Source of the DNA: an uncultured Candidatus Actinomarina sp.
GTDB taxonomy: Bacteria; Actinomycetota; Acidimicrobiia; Actinomarinales; Actinomarinaceae
Assembly: GCA_902626065.1 (NCBI GenBank)
Contig: CACODT010000001.1
Span: 285,728-342,202 of the forward strand
Direction of reading: 5' to 3'
Length of the DNA stretch: 56,475 bases
The notes beneath the pieces were generated by a model, which worked only from the letters and a program-made list of their open reading frames with translations, made no database searches and was not told the origin of the DNA. Below, one piece after another: positions 54,676 to 56,475 of the stretch. Each line of letters starts with the position of its first letter. Position 1 is the stretch's first letter. A program made the translations under genes and the position numbers.

Positions 54676-55270
54676 CTTCAGGTATCTGATAGTCAATTGG
54701 AGAAACTTTATCTAATTCAAATACATCTCTTGCCTGAGCTTCATAATTTAACCCAATAGATATTTGGTCTCCTTCGGTAACTCTATTTCCATTTTCATCT
54801 AAACGAGCATTGAAGGTTGCTTTTTTTCCAGATTTACAAATAGTTTTAAGTTCAATTAACTCATCTGCCCATCCAAGTAAATATATACTTCCAGGAAATG
54901 GCTCTCCCCTAAAGTCTGTTCTTAATCCATAGCAAAGTACAGGTATTTTTAATTTATCAACTACTAAAGAAAGTTGTAATACTTGCTTGGGAGTTAAAAA
55001 CTGAGCTTCATCTACTAATATACATGAAATTTTTTCTCTTTGATGTTCGTGTGCAGACCATACATATAAATCATCCTCACCCTCAAATCTTTCAACATTT
55101 CTTTCAAGCCCGATTCGGGAAGTTACTTTTCCTTCACCAAAACGATCATCAAGTTTTGGAGTAAAAATCAAAGTTTTCATACTTCTCTCTTCATAGTTGT
55201 GTGCAGATTGAAGTAAGTTAGTACTCTTTCCAGCGTTCATAGCTGCATAATAAAAATAAAGTTTTGCCAT
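54668..55270 (-). CDS. tdk: Thymidine kinase, type II, with degenerate zinc site
   Basis: This enzyme phosphorylates thymidine in salvage. The 200 residues resemble the E. coli type closely: P-loop [27 protein letters not shown], Walker B VDEAQFLT, and [16 protein letters not shown]. The C-terminal lasso normally has a structural zinc with CxC and C...H ligands. Here [10 protein letters not shown] keeps one cysteine, and the later ligand region is YEAQARDVF with none, so zinc binding is probably lost. A TAATAT lies six bases before the ATG. Confidence 0.95.
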   Translation of the reverse strand: MAKLYFYYAAMNAGKSTNLLQSAHNYEERSMKTLIFTPKLDDRFGEGKVTSRIGLERNVERFEGEDDLYVWSAHEHQREKISCILVDEAQFLTPKQVLQLSLVVDKLKIPVLCYGLRTDFRGEPFPGSIYLLGWADELIELKTICKSGKKATFNARLDENGNRVTEGDQISIGLNYEAQARDVFELDKVSPIDYQIPEAN

Positions 55271-55276
55271 GTTTTT

Positions 55277-55282
55277 ATATTA
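55277..55282 (-). promoter_or_regulatory. -10 hexamer TAATAT, six bases before the tdk ATG
   Basis: On the minus strand TAATAT at 55277-55282 is followed by six bases and the ATG at 55268-55270, with no Shine-Dalgarno element. This predicts a leaderless tdk mRNA. It is arranged divergently with the promoter at 55311. Confidence 0.55.
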
Positions 55283-55310
55283 CCTTTTTATTTTTATCTT
55301 TATCCTTTTG

Positions 55311-55316
55311 TATGAT
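55311..55316 (+). promoter_or_regulatory. -10 hexamer TATGAT, six bases before the ATG at 55323
   Basis: TATGAT at 55311-55316 is followed by ATAAAT and the ATG, without a Shine-Dalgarno element. This geometry also supports 55323 over the earlier in-frame ATG at 55269 as the true start. Confidence 0.55.
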
Positions 55317-55322
55317 ATAAAT

Positions 55323-55703
55323 ATGGAAAATATATTAAAATTTTCTCACATGATTGGACTTTCAATATGGTTGGGGTCGATGGTTATGTGGGCAATGTTC
55401 GCACCAAAATTATATAAAATTGATCCTACGAGGAATACAACTAATACTTTGAGAAAAACTTTTAGTACTCTTTCCTGGGGTTCTTATACTTTAGCACTTA
55501 TAAGTGGTCTAGGAATTTTTCTTATCGTTGAAAATTCTATATCGACTTGGGGGGTTGAACTACTTGTTCTAATTTTTGCTGGGTTAACTATAGGCCTCCA
55601 TAGTTATGCTTCAAAGTTAAGTTCCGCATTAAGAGGTATGTTGAATGGGGTGATGTTATTAAGTGCATTTATAGTTGTGTACTTAGCAACAATAAATATT
55701 TAA
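55323..55703 (+). CDS. Small four-helix membrane protein, CopD-like
   Basis: From the ATG at 55323 the product has 126 residues and about four hydrophobic helices. The first helix, KFSHMIGLSIWLGSMVMWAM, has the His-x6-W-x-G pattern of CopD-type and related membrane proteins, and LHSYASKLSSALRG links later helices. The frame opens at 55269, but that start overlaps the tdk ATG and adds only a non-conserved hydrophobic stretch. Function is unknown. Confidence 0.72.
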   Translation: MENILKFSHMIGLSIWLGSMVMWAMFAPKLYKIDPTRNTTNTLRKTFSTLSWGSYTLALISGLGIFLIVENSISTWGVELLVLIFAGLTIGLHSYASKLSSALRGMLNGVMLLSAFIVVYLATINI

Positions 55704-56242
55704 TAAGATTGAATTATTTCTAATTCTCTCTCAGTAATAATTCCTTCACCTTGGATCAAAATGTTGTTAGAACCTTTTTCAATTAAAAACCAATAAATTG
55801 TATCCTCATTTGGTATATCAAGATCTTTCTTAAACTCCTCTTTATTAAGATAAGCTGTAATTGTTCGATTTCTTATCCTATCGTCTCTAATCCCAGCTCT
55901 CATTACGCCATCTAAATATATTTCATTTAGCTTATTTGTTTTTCTAATTGTTGGAACTTCAATTATGTTATGAGTCAAATCCATCTCATTACTTTCTAAA
56001 AGATTAATTGATTGATCAACCAAACCTTGATGCCATTGTTGAAAAGCTACGATGATTATTAAATCTTTATTCACAAAATCATCTGGTACAACTTTTTTTT
56101 CTTTATTAAGATTATTTCCTTCAATTGAAGGAAATTCATTAATTTCACCACTCATATACATATTCTCGCTTGGTTGACAGCTTATTGTAAGTAGAAATAC
56201 TAATAAAAAAATTAATTTAGGCCGGACCAAGAACTGCCTCAA
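55700..56242 (-). CDS. Putative lipoprotein of unknown function
   Basis: The 180 residues begin with a lipoprotein-type signal (basic start, hydrophobic core, LLTISC with Cys22). The mature part begins with a low-complexity stretch and then a mixed alpha/beta segment, including DLIIIVAFQQWHQGLVDQSI and IYWFLIEKGSNNILIQGEGI. That strand-helix pattern resembles thioredoxin-fold proteins but lacks a C-x2-C motif. It overlaps the next minus-strand gene by 26 bases and converges on the CopD-like gene. Confidence 0.65.
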   Translation of the reverse strand: MRQFLVRPKLIFLLVFLLTISCQPSENMYMSGEINEFPSIEGNNLNKEKKVVPDDFVNKDLIIIVAFQQWHQGLVDQSINLLESNEMDLTHNIIEVPTIRKTNKLNEIYLDGVMRAGIRDDRIRNRTITAYLNKEEFKKDLDIPNEDTIYWFLIEKGSNNILIQGEGIITERELEIIQSY

Positions 56243-56475
56243 GATTTTTTATTTGTGTATTCATTAACTTTGTCCATATAGGACCAAAAAATAGTCCTAA
56301 TATCATAAAAATTCCCTTATATCTTACCTCCACAGAGTAGGTAAGTTCAGTACCTCTAGAGTTTGCAGATAAAAATATTGTGTCGATTAAAGTAAAGTTT
56401 TTTGTATCTGCTTTTAGTGAAGCTCTCAAAGGCGCACCCCATTCAATTACCTCATAATTTATAATCATTTCTCTA
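56217..56475 (-). CDS. SRPBCC-like protein, partial (N-terminal part outside the window)
   Basis: The visible C-terminal 85 or so residues include EWGAPLRASLKADTKNF, RGTELTYSVEVRYKGIF and a C-terminal hydrophobic helix, a pattern seen in START/polyketide-cyclase-like (SRPBCC) proteins that bind hydrophobic ligands. A methionine codon lies at 56466-56468, but the frame stays open to the window edge and the fold needs more N-terminal sequence, so the gene is probably cut off. Confidence 0.6.
   Translation of the reverse strand, partial: REMIINYEVIEWGAPLRASLKADTKNFTLIDTIFLSANSRGTELTYSVEVRYKGIFMILGLFFGPIWTKLMNTQIKNLEAVLGPA

Noticed and set aside
55269-55322. Longer start of the CopD-like protein
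   Set aside because: It overlaps the divergent tdk start codon and would remove the tdk promoter; the ATG at 55323 has a correctly spaced -10 and gives the conserved first helix.
1-56475. CRISPR array, prophage, insertion sequence or defence island
   Set aside because: No regularly spaced repeats, transposase, integrase, capsid or nuclease gene was found; the only tandem repeats are inside nuoI, nusG and fbpA coding sequence.

Overview
The window is AT-rich DNA from a streamlined, low-GC bacterium that is most likely a marine-type actinobacterium (Candidatus Actinomarinales-like). The evidence for Actinobacteria is: the coiled-coil insert after the first zinc ribbon of RpoC, which resembles mycobacterial beta-prime; the cysteine-free actinobacterial form of S4; a 181-residue adenylate kinase with a short lid; and the order tRNA-Tyr/Thr/Met - rpmG ... 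tRNA-Trp - secE - nusG - rplKAJL - rpoBC - rpsLG - fusA - tuf. The taxon is inferred from gene content, because no 16S gene lies in the window.

Positions 1 to about 30600 form one long minus-strand block for gene expression. Read in the direction of transcription it runs: three tRNA genes, rpmG, an ECF sigma factor with its zinc anti-sigma partner, tRNA-Trp, secE-nusG, rplK-rplA, rplJ-rplL (own promoter and an L10-type attenuating leader), rpoB-rpoC (own promoter), rpsL-rpsG-fusA-tuf (own promoter), a strong terminator-like palindrome, then the fused S10/spc/alpha cluster from rpsJ to a truncated rpoA. Most genes abut or overlap by 1-14 bases, and GTG and TTG starts are common.

Positions 30684 to about 35620 hold short single genes: two membrane or membrane-anchored proteins of unknown function, a PfkB-family (adenosine-kinase-like) sugar kinase, a rhodanese, the HtpX protease and a MidA/NDUFAF7-family methyltransferase. 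The last sits directly behind a complex I operon (45881 down to 35621) with nuoA-B-C-D-H-I-J-K-L-M-N but no nuoE, nuoF or nuoG, so the NADH-oxidising module is missing from this locus.

Positions 45958 to 56475 hold an alkaline-phosphatase-superfamily protein, a heliorhodopsin, a ferric-iron ABC importer (fbpA-B-C type), ferrochelatase, a DtxR-family metalloregulator, a YbaN-family membrane protein, thymidine kinase and three partly recognised envelope proteins. The iron importer and the regulator share an operator-like inverted repeat, TGTTAA-N6-TTAACA, which suggests a small iron/heme regulon.

Three themes run through the window. (1) Several single-gene promoters put a -10 hexamer exactly six bases before the ATG, the geometry of leaderless mRNA, while the ribosomal operons keep Shine-Dalgarno leaders. 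(2) Zinc sites are lost in several proteins (second RpoC site, L36, S14, thymidine kinase), although L33 and the first RpoC ribbon keep theirs. (3) Ribosomal gene expression appears to be controlled by RNA structures. I found no CRISPR array, insertion sequence, prophage or obvious defence system, and no gene-free stretch longer than 300 bases.
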